This document shows, piece after piece, positions 49,201 to 60,560 of a DNA stretch of 64,000 nucleotides (position 1 is the stretch's first letter; every line of letters begins with the position of its first letter). Location: contig NC_060215.1 in the NCBI RefSeq assembly GCF_021130785.1, forward strand, positions 115,406,501 to 115,470,500. Reading direction: 5' to 3'. The DNA is from Homalodisca vitripennis (lineage: Eukaryota > Arthropoda > Insecta > Hemiptera > Cicadellidae). The notes below the pieces were generated by a model, which ran no database searches, was not told the DNA's origin, and was given only the letters and a program-made list of their open reading frames with translations. The translations under genes and the position numbers were made by a program.

Positions 49201-50520
49201 TTTAGAATTCAGGAGTATAGTATTTGCTCACATATAGACTATGCTTGAGTTTTTGAAGAATTCAGTCCACAAAAAGTATCAATTCGAAACCACGAGGAAA
49301 TTTGCATTATAAAGTATTGAATTAGAGTTTTTAGTTAAATTCATATCTAATAGCTCTTTCTTAACTATTAAAACAAAGATTTTATTACTACATGTTACAA
49401 ATACGTTTAATACACTTGCTGTTGCTGTTTTAGAGATTATAAAGTAAAGGGGAAAATGACAGTTATGATTTGTGATAGGACAAAAAATACTTAACGAAAC
49501 GTGCAAGTATTTACACTTATACTATATACACTTATTCTTAAAGTACCCTTGCGCTACTTCCGTAGATACAGGGTATTCATGATGATAAGGTTGGGGGTAG
49601 GGGCCGCCTTCTGTTTAGATCACATGTTACATCTATTATGACGAAAAAGGAATAGTGGGTATATCTCAGTCACGTCAACTTGTAAAAAGAAAAATAGGGG
49701 AATGGATTGTAACACATAACATCAACATTAGTCAATGTAGAGATTTTTTTCATTCATACAAGACTATCTGAAGATATTTCAGTTCTAAAGCAACTTAATG
49801 CAATAACACTCAACGATGGAAAATTTTCAAAAGATTCAGTACCTCTACAATCTTTTCTTATGAAAAACGAAAAGAAACGAAATTTAAGCAAAGAAATTCC
49901 TGATTATAACAATTTAAGAAACTATTTAGTTGGCGCAGTTCCAATTCATGAGATTAGTGCTTGTATGTGAACGAGAATTAAACGTTATTTCATTTACGCT
50001 CATTATAGCAAATAAGTTATGATCGAATTTGTACATTTTCTATTTAAACAAAATTGTTATTTTGAAATCACAAAAGAATTCAAAACTGTCACACACTGTA
50101 TTTACTATTTTTACTGTATATTTACTGTTTAATTGGCGAAAAAAAGTAATACAATCGGAAACGTTACTGGGAGCGCAATTTTGCACAGAAACTGGCCAAA
50201 TATATTTCCATATGTTTACCGCGACGTATGATAGCATAAACAATAATAAAGTTTCCAAGAAAAGGAAATAAATATCCATGTGCCCGAGTGCTATAGAAGA
50301 ACACATAGGGTACCGCAATAAAGCCAACATAAATCCAAGACGTTTCCAAACTTAGGAAAACATAGTGGAAACACTGTGAAGTACCATCAATAATTCAAAA
50401 ATACTGGTCGAGTCTGAGTAGATGGTGGTGGGGGGCGAGGGGTGGGAGCTGCAACCCTAGCTGGCCGGGATCCATCTGCTTAAAGAACTCCGAATAAAAA
50501 CATTACAATAAGTCTGATTC
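46297..50520. other. Gene-free AT-rich stretch
   Basis: Several 60-96-codon frames on both strands (for example 50,040-50,330 minus) have AT-driven composition and no domain. ATACAGGGTATTCATGATGA near 49,566 resembles the CAGGGTG-type block at 41 kb in its first bases only. A small G-rich patch lies at 50,425-50,450. Confidence 0.4.
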
Positions 50521-50742
50521 ATGGTTCTTGTCTGGCCTGTTTGTTTATTCGAGGTTCTCGTCGGGAATGATGGAGAAAGTTATGAAAGTGTTAATAATGT
50601 TCAGGCAACTGTTTTGGCCCGTGCCTTCGTGTTCGATGACTGTGCGAGCCATGACCTCCCTAACTCTGAGACAGTTGCTAACTTCATTTTTCATTCCAAT
50701 CCTCCACCTGTAGTCTGTAATGGACTAAACCCTCTGTTCTAG
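50521..50742 (+). other. Unassigned 73-codon open frame
   Basis: Starts at ATG 50,521 and ends TAG 50,742. Unlike most frames here it has a protein-like mix with acidic residues (for example EVLVGNDGESYESVNNVQ) in a GC-richer island, and the minus strand is closed. A second plus phase is also open for 61 codons, which weakens it. A pyrimidine-containing ACAG at about 50,806 and ATG following could be an acceptor. Not recognised; possibly a decayed mobile-element frame. Confidence 0.15.
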
Positions 50743-52495
50743 ATAAATACGGTTTTAATATTTTACTAAACCAAGTGAGTTTTTATATTGTTTTCTGTTA
50801 TTACAGATGTTGTTGTGGTTAAATTTCACGTTTATAAATACGGTTTTCATAAAAGATTTATTTGTATATATTTTTTTCAATTTAAATAAGTTTATTAAAG
50901 ATTTATTTGTAAAATACTAAATACACTCTGTAGAGTTTATAATTACCTCAAAATACTAAAGTAAAACAGTTAGGTCTAGTAACAAAATTAAGCGTATGGA
51001 ACATGCGACTGCCTTAGCGGTCGTTTAGTAATATAGTGATGCTATTTTTGTGTGGGTTTGGTTGTTTGGTATTAATGGAAAATCATTTAACATCAAATTG
51101 TAATTATAATGTTTTTATTCGTACAGCTAACTTATCTCCAGAAAAATTCATGAACTTAATTTTTATGATAGTCCATAAAAATACAACTAATAGAAATGTA
51201 TACGTGACGACAAATTACATGTAATTTTACTTAGAATTGATTCTTAAAATTATTTTACATTATAACATGGAGCAACTTGAACTATGAGCTAGTCCCAACG
51301 TTTAAACAAATGCCTAACTTTTACCTGATCAGATTAAGAGAAAAATGTTATAACTAAATCTGGGCTATTGTGAAGTTCTGTTAAAATAAATGTTATTCAC
51401 ATGAAGCACTTGCAAGTAGAATGATTGATCTCAATTTTAGCGAGCTTTCCACAATTATTATGAATCACTTTTCAGTTGTGACTAACAGAACTGGATATTC
51501 AATTTAGGAACGGTACTGGACTTAACACACTTTATGCACCTGTAAATATAAAATACATAATTAAAGTTCTGACTATCCCGATGAGGTATCGAATTATATT
51601 AAATAGTTTTGTCGATTCACTTTACGATTAAAGCATAACCGTATGCACTATTTTAAGTTGCTGAAAAGAAGGTTTATAAATTTGATATGAATCTGAAATA
51701 AAGATAAAAAATAAAAACTAAGGAGTTTTTTGTAAGAGATTAAGTTGTTCTATTTTCGATTCGTAATCGTGTTGGACAGTTTCTCATATTTCTACGCCAG
51801 AATTGGCACTTATTCAAGAAGTTTAAGCATTATTATATCCTTTCGATTAGCCAACAAATTGGTTGTCTTTGCTTTAATTTAAATTAAAAACTACAAAATC
51901 ATATTATTAACAGATTAACTACTGAAATATGAGACCCTAAAACACACAAGCTTTACAAAATGTATTTGTCAATCATAGATTAAGCAACAATATGAATGAA
52001 AACACCCAATGTTTTGGAACATTATGACCACAAAGCCTGACGATATTTAACCAAATACATAAAGGGCTGCGATACAAAATAAATTAGTTCAAAAAATTAG
52101 GGATTATAGGCTGATGAAGACTAAATTTTAAAATAAGATTTGATTATAAGAGTCAGCAGTTATTTCTGTAGGCGATGCCCGGACTGAGCTCCAAAATCGT
52201 AAAACTGTCAAATTATATACTCCGCCCGTCAAAGTTGCATTGGGCCGTATACAAGCGATTGAGGGGTTGTAAAGTGTTCAACAGTTCTTCATATTCTATG
52301 TTTCGGATTTTCTTCGTTTTGGTTATTATTAATATACAATAGAGCGGTCACACAATTCACCAATAGTGTGAGATCTACTTTTCTTGTATGAAAATGGTTT
52401 GGCTTTATGAGTCTTAGATTCTGTATCATGATTATTTTACTATTAATAATTACTATACATTATTAATTACTATATAACAATTACTATTACAATTA
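50743..52495. other. Gene-free AT-rich stretch
   Basis: Near 50,840-50,920 a short direct repeat of AAAGATTTATTTGTA occurs twice. Nothing else supported. Confidence 0.4.
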
Positions 52496-52844
52496 CCATC
52501 GTTCAGATATACTGAAAACCAGTAATGCTACGTTTTGAGTACTGCAATCCGATCTCTTCCTCGTATACATTAAAGCTGTTATAGGTTAACATTAACAAAT
52601 CAGAAAGAAGATGTTTGTTATGACTCCTGACTCATGTGTGTCACAACGCTTTGGTATGATTTGTTTATTTTAACCTAGTTTGTAATTATGTATTAGGTTA
52701 GTTATTACCTGAAGAAGATATCAGATTGCAGATCTCGAAACGTAGTGTTACTGATTTATTGTTTCACTGAACGATGGCAAATGTCTGGAAAAATCCTGTT
52801 TCCTTCACAATCCTTCCATCGTCAAAAATAACCTTCAAACAAAG
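52496..52844. mobile_element. Element family A, near full-length copy, reversed
   Basis: About 349 bp, nearly the length of the 42.5 kb copy, in the opposite orientation. The left arm (52,496-52,562) has CCATCGTTCAG, CAGTAATGCTACGTTTTGAG and CGATCTCTTCCTC. The right arm (about 52,700-52,800) has CCTGAAGAAGATATCAGATT, CTCGAAACGTAGTGTTACTG and GAACGATGGCAAATGTC. The right end has the 42-bp extension ending CCTTCAAACAAAG, so this asymmetric tail is part of the family. The middle shares TGACTCCTGACTCA and CACAACGCTTTGGTATG with the 39 kb fragment. Confidence 0.88.
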
Positions 52845-52984
52845 GACTTAAGGAGAAATGTTAGGCTACATGTCTATTTTGCATTCTGAGTGAAAACATA
52901 TCTTTCGAGATCGGAGATAGACAGAACGTTGTCTCTTATACAAATTGGGGAATTTTCAGTTAGTGCTAAAATATTTAACCTACA

Positions 52985-53680
52985 CGGCCGTTAGTACTTT
53001 TCTTGCACATTTCATCTCAATTCCTAATTAAATCAAGAACTTATTATTCTTACTGTCATGTAGATTCATCAACACCCCTTGATAAAAAGTGTACATTTCT
53101 TTTGTTACATTTCTTTTTTGCCTAGCCGTCGAGGAAAGGCAAACCAAGTACTTAAATTTAAACATTATCTTAAACATGATGTTTAATTTAGTTAAACTAG
53201 CTAAATCATATTGTTCTTTGAAATGTCTATTACTTTATTTGATCTGAAATTTTGCTTTGCTTATTGGATGGTCTAGAATATCGATTATTCCATATAATTC
53301 GATAATAATCATCCAATTGTGTTGATGGCCTCTTATTACACTGCAGCCCTTACTTTGAACATAAGTAGGGGTTTGCTATGGAAAACAGCAATGCAGTGAG
53401 GTATTTCGTGAAGTTTGTACATTTTTCTTTATATTCTGATAATAAAAGTACAAATATTTCTTGTATGTTTGGTTTATTTTGTAGCTTCTAAGAACGTTTA
53501 AAATTTAAGTACTTGGTCTGAATTTTTCTCGAGGTTAGCCAGTAAAGAAACGTATATACTTTTTGGGAACGGTGTGTTGAAGAAGAAAAAATGACAGTAA
53601 AATGCTGTTTACGATTTGTTTTCCAATTTTACCAATTGATCTGAAATGTGCAAGAAAGGAGTAACGGCCGTGAAGATGAA
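52985..53680. mobile_element. Palindromic foldback element, about 700 bp
   Basis: Two pairs of diverged inverted repeats share nearly one centre (about 53,329). The outer pair is CACGGCCGTTA with CTTGCACATTTCA (53,002-53,014) versus TGAAATGTGCAAG (53,642-53,654) and TAACGGCCGTG. The inner pair is ACCAAGTACTTAAATTT (53,143-53,159) versus AAATTTAAGTACTTGGT (53,501-53,517), plus CTAGCCGTCGAGG versus CTCGAGGTTAGCC. Arms may run close to the centre with indels. No open frame. A separate family from A, lying only 140 bp away. Confidence 0.8.
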
Positions 53681-54559
53681 ATACTTTCTAGGCTGAGTAT
53701 CTCGGAAGTAGGTGGTGTCAGTTTTCGAATGGTTTAATTAGCTAAGTAAATGAAGACTACTTAATAAGTAAATTATTGTGTTAAAAATTTAAATTTTAAG
53801 ATGAAATTGGTACTCTGATCGTTTTTGTCTAGTCAGGGGGCTAGGCGAGAAATACATGCAGTATATGTGCTCGTGTTGTTAGAGTCAAGGAATGTACGAA
53901 TATTTGGAATGGTGGCTGAATCTTTTGACCGAAAATGAGGGTTAATAAGGTATTTTTGACGCTAGGTCAGATAGTTGACTTCGGACAACATCTGTGGCAC
54001 GAAAAAATAAATTTATTCAAATATGTACTGAATAAACAGAAGTATTTTACTTTTTGAAAATATTAACTTGAAAGGCGAACTTTGTCAACTGAAGCAAATA
54101 CATATAGCAGCATATGTTAATCTCTTCAGACAAACTTTAACTTTCCAGCAAACGCACATAATAGTTGAAGTGATGAATTTCTTAGAGTGACACATATTCT
54201 AGAATTTTTAAATTTATAGTTTACACAAATCTGTTGAAGTACTCCATTATTAGAGTTCCTTCGTGTGTATAATAAATAATGAGGAGAAACGTTTCGGTTT
54301 GAGTAATAATGTATATTCTGTCGTCAAGTATAAACTACCATTTAACTATTTCAGTCATGGTCAATAGTGTATAAGGAATAATTGCAGGAATATAAAACTA
54401 ATCCCTCGGCAGTTTTAAAACGAACTGGACTTTTTTACGAATGGAATAAAATAAACCTCTCGGAAACAGGAGAGCATTAGACATAAGCTGTTTATCACTG
54501 TCTAGAAAAACCCGAAGCGTTGGAAAAACTAAGGATAAAGTATCGTTCTTTTAAACGGC
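53681..54559. other. Gene-free AT-rich stretch
   Basis: Nothing supported. Confidence 0.4.
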
Positions 54560-55080
54560 CCGCAGTTAATCTGAAGGTGGTAAATTAAACAATGGAATAA
54601 TTACAGGGGTAGTGTTCAGTCTGCACGGCGCGGCGACTGCAAATTGAGATTAAACGCGTATCCCACCCCTGGGGTCGAATATGGCACCAGTCGATTTTAG
54701 TAAAACCGGATATATCTCCTACAGAGCTCGGGACAAGGCCCATAAAGATGTCTTCCGGACAAATAGCCGATATCAGAGCCGGGCTGCGCCACACCACCTC
54801 GCACCCCGACCTGCAGACGCGTCGCGACGCGTCCTTTATTCTGACAAAGAACATTTTTGCGCGTAGAACTGTACCAGCGCTGTGTAGTGGGTCGGAATGC
54901 CGGTGATTTACAGAGGTGTAATGCCTCTGCTAAATATCACCGGTTTGTTGTGCTGTGTCAACGTTGTGACAAATGCCGGTCAAATATTTGACACAAAACG
55001 GGAGTTTTTTGTTTGCTTCGGTGACACACTGCTCGGGCTCGCGCGGACAAACAAACATTTACTACGGGCCAGAATTGCGC
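54560..55080. promoter_or_regulatory. Largest right-side CpG-rich block
   Basis: About 500 bp with dense CpG, including GCACGGCGCGGCGACTGC (near 54,622), GACGCGTCGCGACGCGTCC (near 54,817) and GGGCTCGCGCGGAC (near 55,035), mixed with TATTTGACA and CATTAATTATTTGC. An 89-codon minus frame (54,585-54,854) and plus frames of 61 and 81 codons lie on it; none has a recognised domain and they overlap. A CpG-island-type promoter or developmental enhancer is the best guess; a 5' non-coding exon cannot be excluded. Confidence 0.4.
54900..54943. repeat. Imperfect 44-nt hairpin
   Basis: CCGGTGAT (54,900-54,907) pairs with ATCACCGG (54,936-54,943), and CAGAGG (54,911-54,916) with CCTCTG (54,924-54,929), across a 7-nt loop TGTAATG; unpaired bases separate the two stems. 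GC-rich stems in a CpG-rich block. Confidence 0.7.
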
Positions 55081-57629
55081 TCCCACTCATTAATTATTTG
55101 CAAGGGTTATATATAAGTAACAACGGATTGAACAATGGGTAAGATATGACGTGTCCATGTGACCTCAAAACAAAGTATTGAGTAAACTCTATTCAGTGTG
55201 AAATAACCGAAGTGTTGTTTATATATATGCCTGGGAGTTAGATAAACGACCATGCAGAGATTTTATATCGTCACTAATAGGTTGCATTTACAAAATTACT
55301 AAATAGTTTTATCTGTATCCTCTAAGTTTATTCGTTTATATCGCATCAAGATATTGATAATATAAAATTATAATTCTGGTCACAAGATATTATATTGTAG
55401 CTATGAAGAGTTACCCTCATTTAAGAGATATAAAATGAAATCTAAAACGGCAGTGTCAGTTGAATACTGAATATGGCTCTACACGGCGAGGAAGAAATGT
55501 CTCAGGACCATAGATGTGTGTAGCGATGTTATGATGCGTTGTGAACAGAAAAAAAGTTGGCATGCCATCGACCGTGTTAACCTAAGGTGTAAGATTATTA
55601 TTGATTAGTGAAGTCTGCCATAATTTTCTATACATTGAAAAGTTACTTACGTACTTCATTTGTTACACATCTAACTCAAATAAACATAACTACTTTTTAA
55701 ATGCAATTTTTACCAAAACCAACTATAAATGTATAATTTAAAGTTTTATTTTTAATAGCAAAAATATTTCATCTCCATTAAGACGCATACGGTTTTAATT
55801 AATTAATATCAAAACTGTTTAGAATTTGCAGGAAACATGTTACTTAAATAAGATTTAAAATTTTTTTGTTTCAACTATGATTCTTTATAATTTCAACATT
55901 GTGATAGTAATTTGTAAAATAATTTAAAAACAACTTTTTTCTCATTATCTCATGAAACATAGTTTGGTAAGTTATTAGAAAAATAAACCCTCATTATCTA
56001 AGAACATAAAATAATGTACTTAGGTTTATTAGAATTGCAATTATTTTTTGGAATATGAAAATACAATATATCCAAACAGCAATTACTTTTATTGAAGTGT
56101 ACATCACAGGAAAGCACACATACAAAAATACTTAATAAAGCTGCAGTTCTTTCTTTTTTACTTTTGAACCTGTACAACTGAAAATGGAAAACACTAACAT
56201 ATTTCACTGTGCAAGACTTTAAATACTCATTGATACTAGAAAAGTTCATCTTCATTTCTCTGATGATGTTCAGAAAATAGAAAAAATATTACACTCTCTA
56301 TAGTCTTGAAGCAGAGGGTCAATTAGCAATTTCTGAGTATAAAACCTGGTTTTTCTTTAAATAGATAGGGGATTCATTCTGAGAAAGAAATAAGCCATGC
56401 TAGGTTTAGTAAAGGTCGAAATAGGAAACTATCAAAAGGGTTAAGAATATATAACTGTAGCTTGAAATTATATTGTTCCTAGCTTTATACACTAAATAGC
56501 GACTGTTAGACACAACTAATGATAAAATCATCGTCACAAAACTATATGATAGTTGTCATTGTAAGGGTCTGCATATGGTTAGCTGGCGCCTGTTTAACAA
56601 TTAATCTATGAGTCTGACTGATATCATACTAATCTTACGGCAAGAAAAATATTATCTGAAAAAATGATCATTTTATATTTTAACCCTGTTGCTACCCATC
56701 TACTTCAACCTCCACCAAAACTAGTTTACTAAGATTTCTTTCTTAGGAAGATAGAGCTTTTGGCTCCTATTACGATTATCAGTAGTGGATGTCAATTAAA
56801 AACAATGGAATTAGATTGATTTTCTAGATCAGTGTTTAAGTATTATAGAATGTTCTTGTAGGTAATTTCGTTTTGTAACCAAAGCATGGGTTACAAAACA
56901 ATATGACTTCATGTTTTTTGAATGTAGTTTTAAAACACAATAACTCGTAGCAAAATGGTAGAAGCTAACTAAAAGACAAAACCAATAAAACAAAAGTAAT
57001 AAATAAGTAGATTAATATAAAAACAACAATGAAGCGATGGTCATACAGTTCTGATTTGATCACGATGGCAGAAACACAAATTCTTCATGCTGGATGGATT
57101 ATTATAAAACCAGCCATGACATAGATAATCTACAACTAAAGCCAGTACTCAGAGCTTAAGCCTTGCAATGAAAAATGACTCATGGTCTATACAACTCCAC
57201 CCCACTTCGACTCCGAAAGTGTATGTATGTAGCATTAAATAACAGCAGTGTACACGTGACATACATTTATTTTCCCCAAAAACAGTAGGGTTTTTAAATT
57301 TTTAAGACAAGGAGAAATCTTACTTGACCATATAGCAAAATGTTAATCCTTGCAAATACTATATCAACAAGTTAATCGTATAAACCATAATGTGCACTCA
57401 AATCATTTGGTTTTATTTAGACAAAAAGAAATAAATCTAAAATTTATTAGTTGTAACAGATCGCAATGGAATTAAGAAATAAAATATCCTTTCCAGCTTA
57501 GTAACAAAAAAGATAGATTTTACATGTGACTGCTATCTTGAAATTTGAAACTGGAGATGCATTAGTTTAGGCATGTATTTGTACAAACCGACAGTACGAT
57601 GACGCTCAGTAATGGCATGTTAATAAACT

Positions 57630-57634
<5 letters not shown>
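55081..57634. other. Gene-free AT-rich stretch
   Basis: Unique AT-rich DNA. TTTTGTAACC (56,871-56,880) pairs with GGTTACAAAA (56,889-56,898) across 8 nt. No gene. Confidence 0.4.
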
Positions 57635-57688
<54 letters not shown>

Positions 57689-57714
57689 ATATATACGTGT
57701 GTGTGTGTGTGTGT
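57635..57714. repeat. (TA)n-(GT)n compound microsatellite
   Basis: (TA)n at 57,635-57,695 with one phase slip near 57,678, then (GT)n to 57,714. Confidence 0.97.
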
Positions 57715-57740
57715 TTTAAGATTATTAATCTTGATACGTT

Positions 57741-57833
57741 TATATTATTGAGATAATTAATTGTTTTTGAAGACTCACGTACACATTGTATAAATAATCC
57801 TACTACACAAAACGTCCACTATTTTTTACCATT
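57741..57833 (+). mobile_element. Interspersed repeat B, copy 2 (93 bp)
   Basis: 90 of 93 positions match 29,746-29,838. It is followed directly by another (TA)n at 57,835-57,857, so this copy has microsatellites on both sides, while copy 1 has one only on its left. Confidence 0.85.
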
Positions 57834-57834
57834 T

Positions 57835-57857
57835 TATATATATATATATATATATAT
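57835..57857. repeat. (TA)n microsatellite
   Basis: About 11 TA units abutting interspersed repeat B. Confidence 0.95.
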
Positions 57858-58835
57858 TTACAATTTTTAAATATTTTGGAATCTTACAAGACACATAAAT
57901 TATATTTATTCTAAGCATTTTATTTTATTTTAAAAGCCATACCTACCATCAATTGATATAAAATTATGTTTGTTATCATATTTGCTTACAAATATTTAAT
58001 ATCATTTTAATCTTCTTAAGCGTTTCAACCCCCTCTATATTGAAAACATTAAGAGTTAACGAAATATGTGTAAAAATAAAAAAAATTACATTATCTAAGC
58101 AAATTTTAATTTTTGCCATTTGGGTCTACAAAATAGTCGAGTTATATTTTTTCTGAATTGCGAATGACCGTAATATACACACTTTTTTGATTAAGACAGG
58201 TTAATGAACTCATCCAAGCCATACATAAAAATACTTTTCTTTTACAAAATTTAGTTAAAATATCTGTTAAAAATTACCACACTTATCGTAGTCACAATTA
58301 TTTCCGCAATGTTGTTATATACCACTCAAAATGTTATACTACCGTTAGTTGAGATTGTATTCCTTGAAATCTGTCTAATTATAATACACTATAAATTTCC
58401 AGTATACAAGTGACATTATTTTTACTTACTGTGATCCAACTTATTATCATCAGAGAGTTTTTTTTTTTCTCTGTATGAGCAAAGGTTCGTATGAGATTAA
58501 TTTTGTATGCTTTTGAATGTATTTCATGTGAACAAAACCAAATAGCTTTCCTTGTAAGTGTTTGCTTGACATATGAATGAATTATCATCTGGAAATATGT
58601 CAAGCCACAAGCCTGTCTTCAAAAACATATTTACAAACTTTCTTTCATTCTTTTTTATTTAATACAAAACATTCTTAGAGCAGTTTTCCACATTTTAATT
58701 ATGACCCGTTTAGTTAAGTTTTCTCCGTTGGCCACTTAGAAGAGTGTCAGCTTCTAAAAATTATTACAGATAAGCCAGGTTTTTATTAGTATTTGTCTGT
58801 CTTGTAAACTGGCCACTGAATTCCGCCAGCATCCC
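57858..58835. other. Gene-free AT-rich stretch
   Basis: Nothing supported; a 74-codon minus frame at 58,379-58,603 looks random. Confidence 0.4.
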
Positions 58836-59305
58836 AGTCTTGCCAGCTCCAAAGCGGTGGTGCGCATACACGATTGTTTCCTGCATTCCAATCTTGCCAG
58901 TTCCCAAAGTGGTGTTTGTATACATGAATTTCTCCCGCATTCCAATCTTGCCTGTTCCCAAAGTGGTGTGTTTGTATACATGAATTTCTGCCGCATTCCA
59001 ATCTTGCCAGTGCCCAAAGTGGTGTTTGGATACATAAATTTCTCCCGCATTCCAGTCTTGCTAATTCCAAAGTGGTATTTAGCATATATGACTTTCTCCC
59101 GCATTCCAATCTTGCCAGTTCCCAAAGTGGTGTTTGTATACATGAATTTCTCCCGAATATCTCTCTTGCCAGTTTCAAAGTGGTATTTCGCATACATGAA
59201 TTTCTCACGCATTACAATCTTGCCAGTTCCAGAAAGTGTTGCATATAAATGGACTTCCAATTTATAATCTTGCCAGCGCCAAAAAGATGTTTGATATTCA
59301 CTAGC
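58836..59305 (-). repeat. 54-bp minisatellite, about 8.5 copies, open in several frames
   Basis: (A/G)TCTTGCCAGTTCCCAAAG and its variants begin at 58,837, 58,891, 58,945, 59,001, 59,055, 59,109, 59,163, 59,217 and 59,267, giving spacings of 54 except 56 once and 50 at the end. Because 54 is a multiple of three and the unit lacks stops, long frames appear: 194, 140 and 65 codons on minus and 136 on plus. The 194-codon minus frame reads GMREKFMYTNTTLGTGKI-type 18-residue units, but the 56-bp unit shifts the phase so later units read differently, which argues against selection for protein. No signal peptide, no splice context. Confidence 0.95.
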
Positions 59306-60329
59306 TTTAACGGTATTTTTTATTAAGTTCAGTTTCACATTAAGGAAACATTATTCAATTATGTTTCCAACTGATCTGTTTCCACCTTCCAATGCTATGG
59401 TTATTGTCTTGCGTTACACTTTTGCTATGCGATTTATTGCATTGATTGTTGACAGCAAATCTACGATCTTAATTGATTAAAACAAAAATCTTCCATTGAT
59501 TAGCTACAAAAAAAAGATGGTTCGAAGAAGAAAATGAACGAATGATGGAAAATCATTATTAAATCATAAATAGCCATGAATAAAATACCGACAGTGTATT
59601 CGCATTTTGGAGCCGTCTAAAATAGCTAAATAATATGTACGAAATGAGAACACACAAAAATATGATTGTCAGGATCGCGATATTTTTGGACCTTAAAGAG
59701 AGTTCAAGCTGGAATTTTGTATCACTATTCGATTGGGAACAAGAACAATCATTGGAATCCACATCAAAACGTCAAACATTTTTACAGATTAATTCTGACC
59801 AGTTTATTTTTAATATAAGTCATTGATTATGTACTAAACCCATCGTAAACACAGCGTTATAAAATTTAAGTACACGTTGTGTGAATCAATATTGCTTTAC
59901 CGAAGCAATAGAATTCCATATTTAATAGATTATGGAATTATTTTAATTGGTTACCTACTCATTTAACAAAAATTTAAGGTTATTCTTGAAATATATATTT
60001 CACTAATCTATAAAATTAGTATTTCACAATTATTACAGTCTATAGACTTTTATCAATAAGGAATATCTAATTTTGATTTATTAAACACAAATAAAAAGGC
60101 CTTAATTTATAAATAAAATAAGTTACCATTTGGTCAGCATGTTTATCCTTACATAAAAAAAATTGATTTTAGCAATTTATTTGAAATTTGTGTAACATAT
60201 ATGTTTTATTCAATGCCAAAAAATTTTGTCCACTGAAATGGCGTTTTAAGGATGTGAACTATATTGATTTTTATTATTAGGATTGGAAATAGGACATGAC
60301 CGGTATGTATTTTGGTGGCTGGTAAATGA
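59306..60329. other. Gene-free AT-rich stretch
   Basis: Two overlapping opposite-strand frames of 63-67 codons at 59,559-59,826 have no recognised content. Confidence 0.4.
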
Positions 60330-60560
60330 GTTAGTGGCAGGATGGCGCGCGAGGAGCGCTGGCGCTGCAGACACACCGTACATCAAGACTAGTGATTAAT
60401 GGGGACTAAAAACTTGCCCCCTCCCTCCCTCCTCTCATCCTGCGGGATCTATCGATTCTGGACCGATATCCGGTCTGGAACCGATAACAGGGGTACGGCT
60501 TTAAAAATGATTGTCACATTATCTCCATCTTTCACTTCGGGCGTTGACACTCCTGATTAA
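60330..60560. promoter_or_regulatory. CpG-rich block with clustered CGATA motifs
   Basis: GGCGCGCGAGGAGCGCTGGCG (near 60,345) is followed by a C/T-rich run. Then come TATCG (60,450-60,454), CGATA (60,464-60,468) and CGATA (60,482-60,486), the last two inside a direct repeat of TCTGG(A)ACCGATA. CGATA clusters are the BEAF-32/DREF-type pattern in Drosophila. No open frame. Insulator or promoter role is inference. Confidence 0.35.

Noticed and set aside
58754..59338. 194-codon minus frame as a gene
   Set aside because: It is the 54-bp minisatellite; other frames on both strands are open too, and a 56-bp unit breaks the phase.
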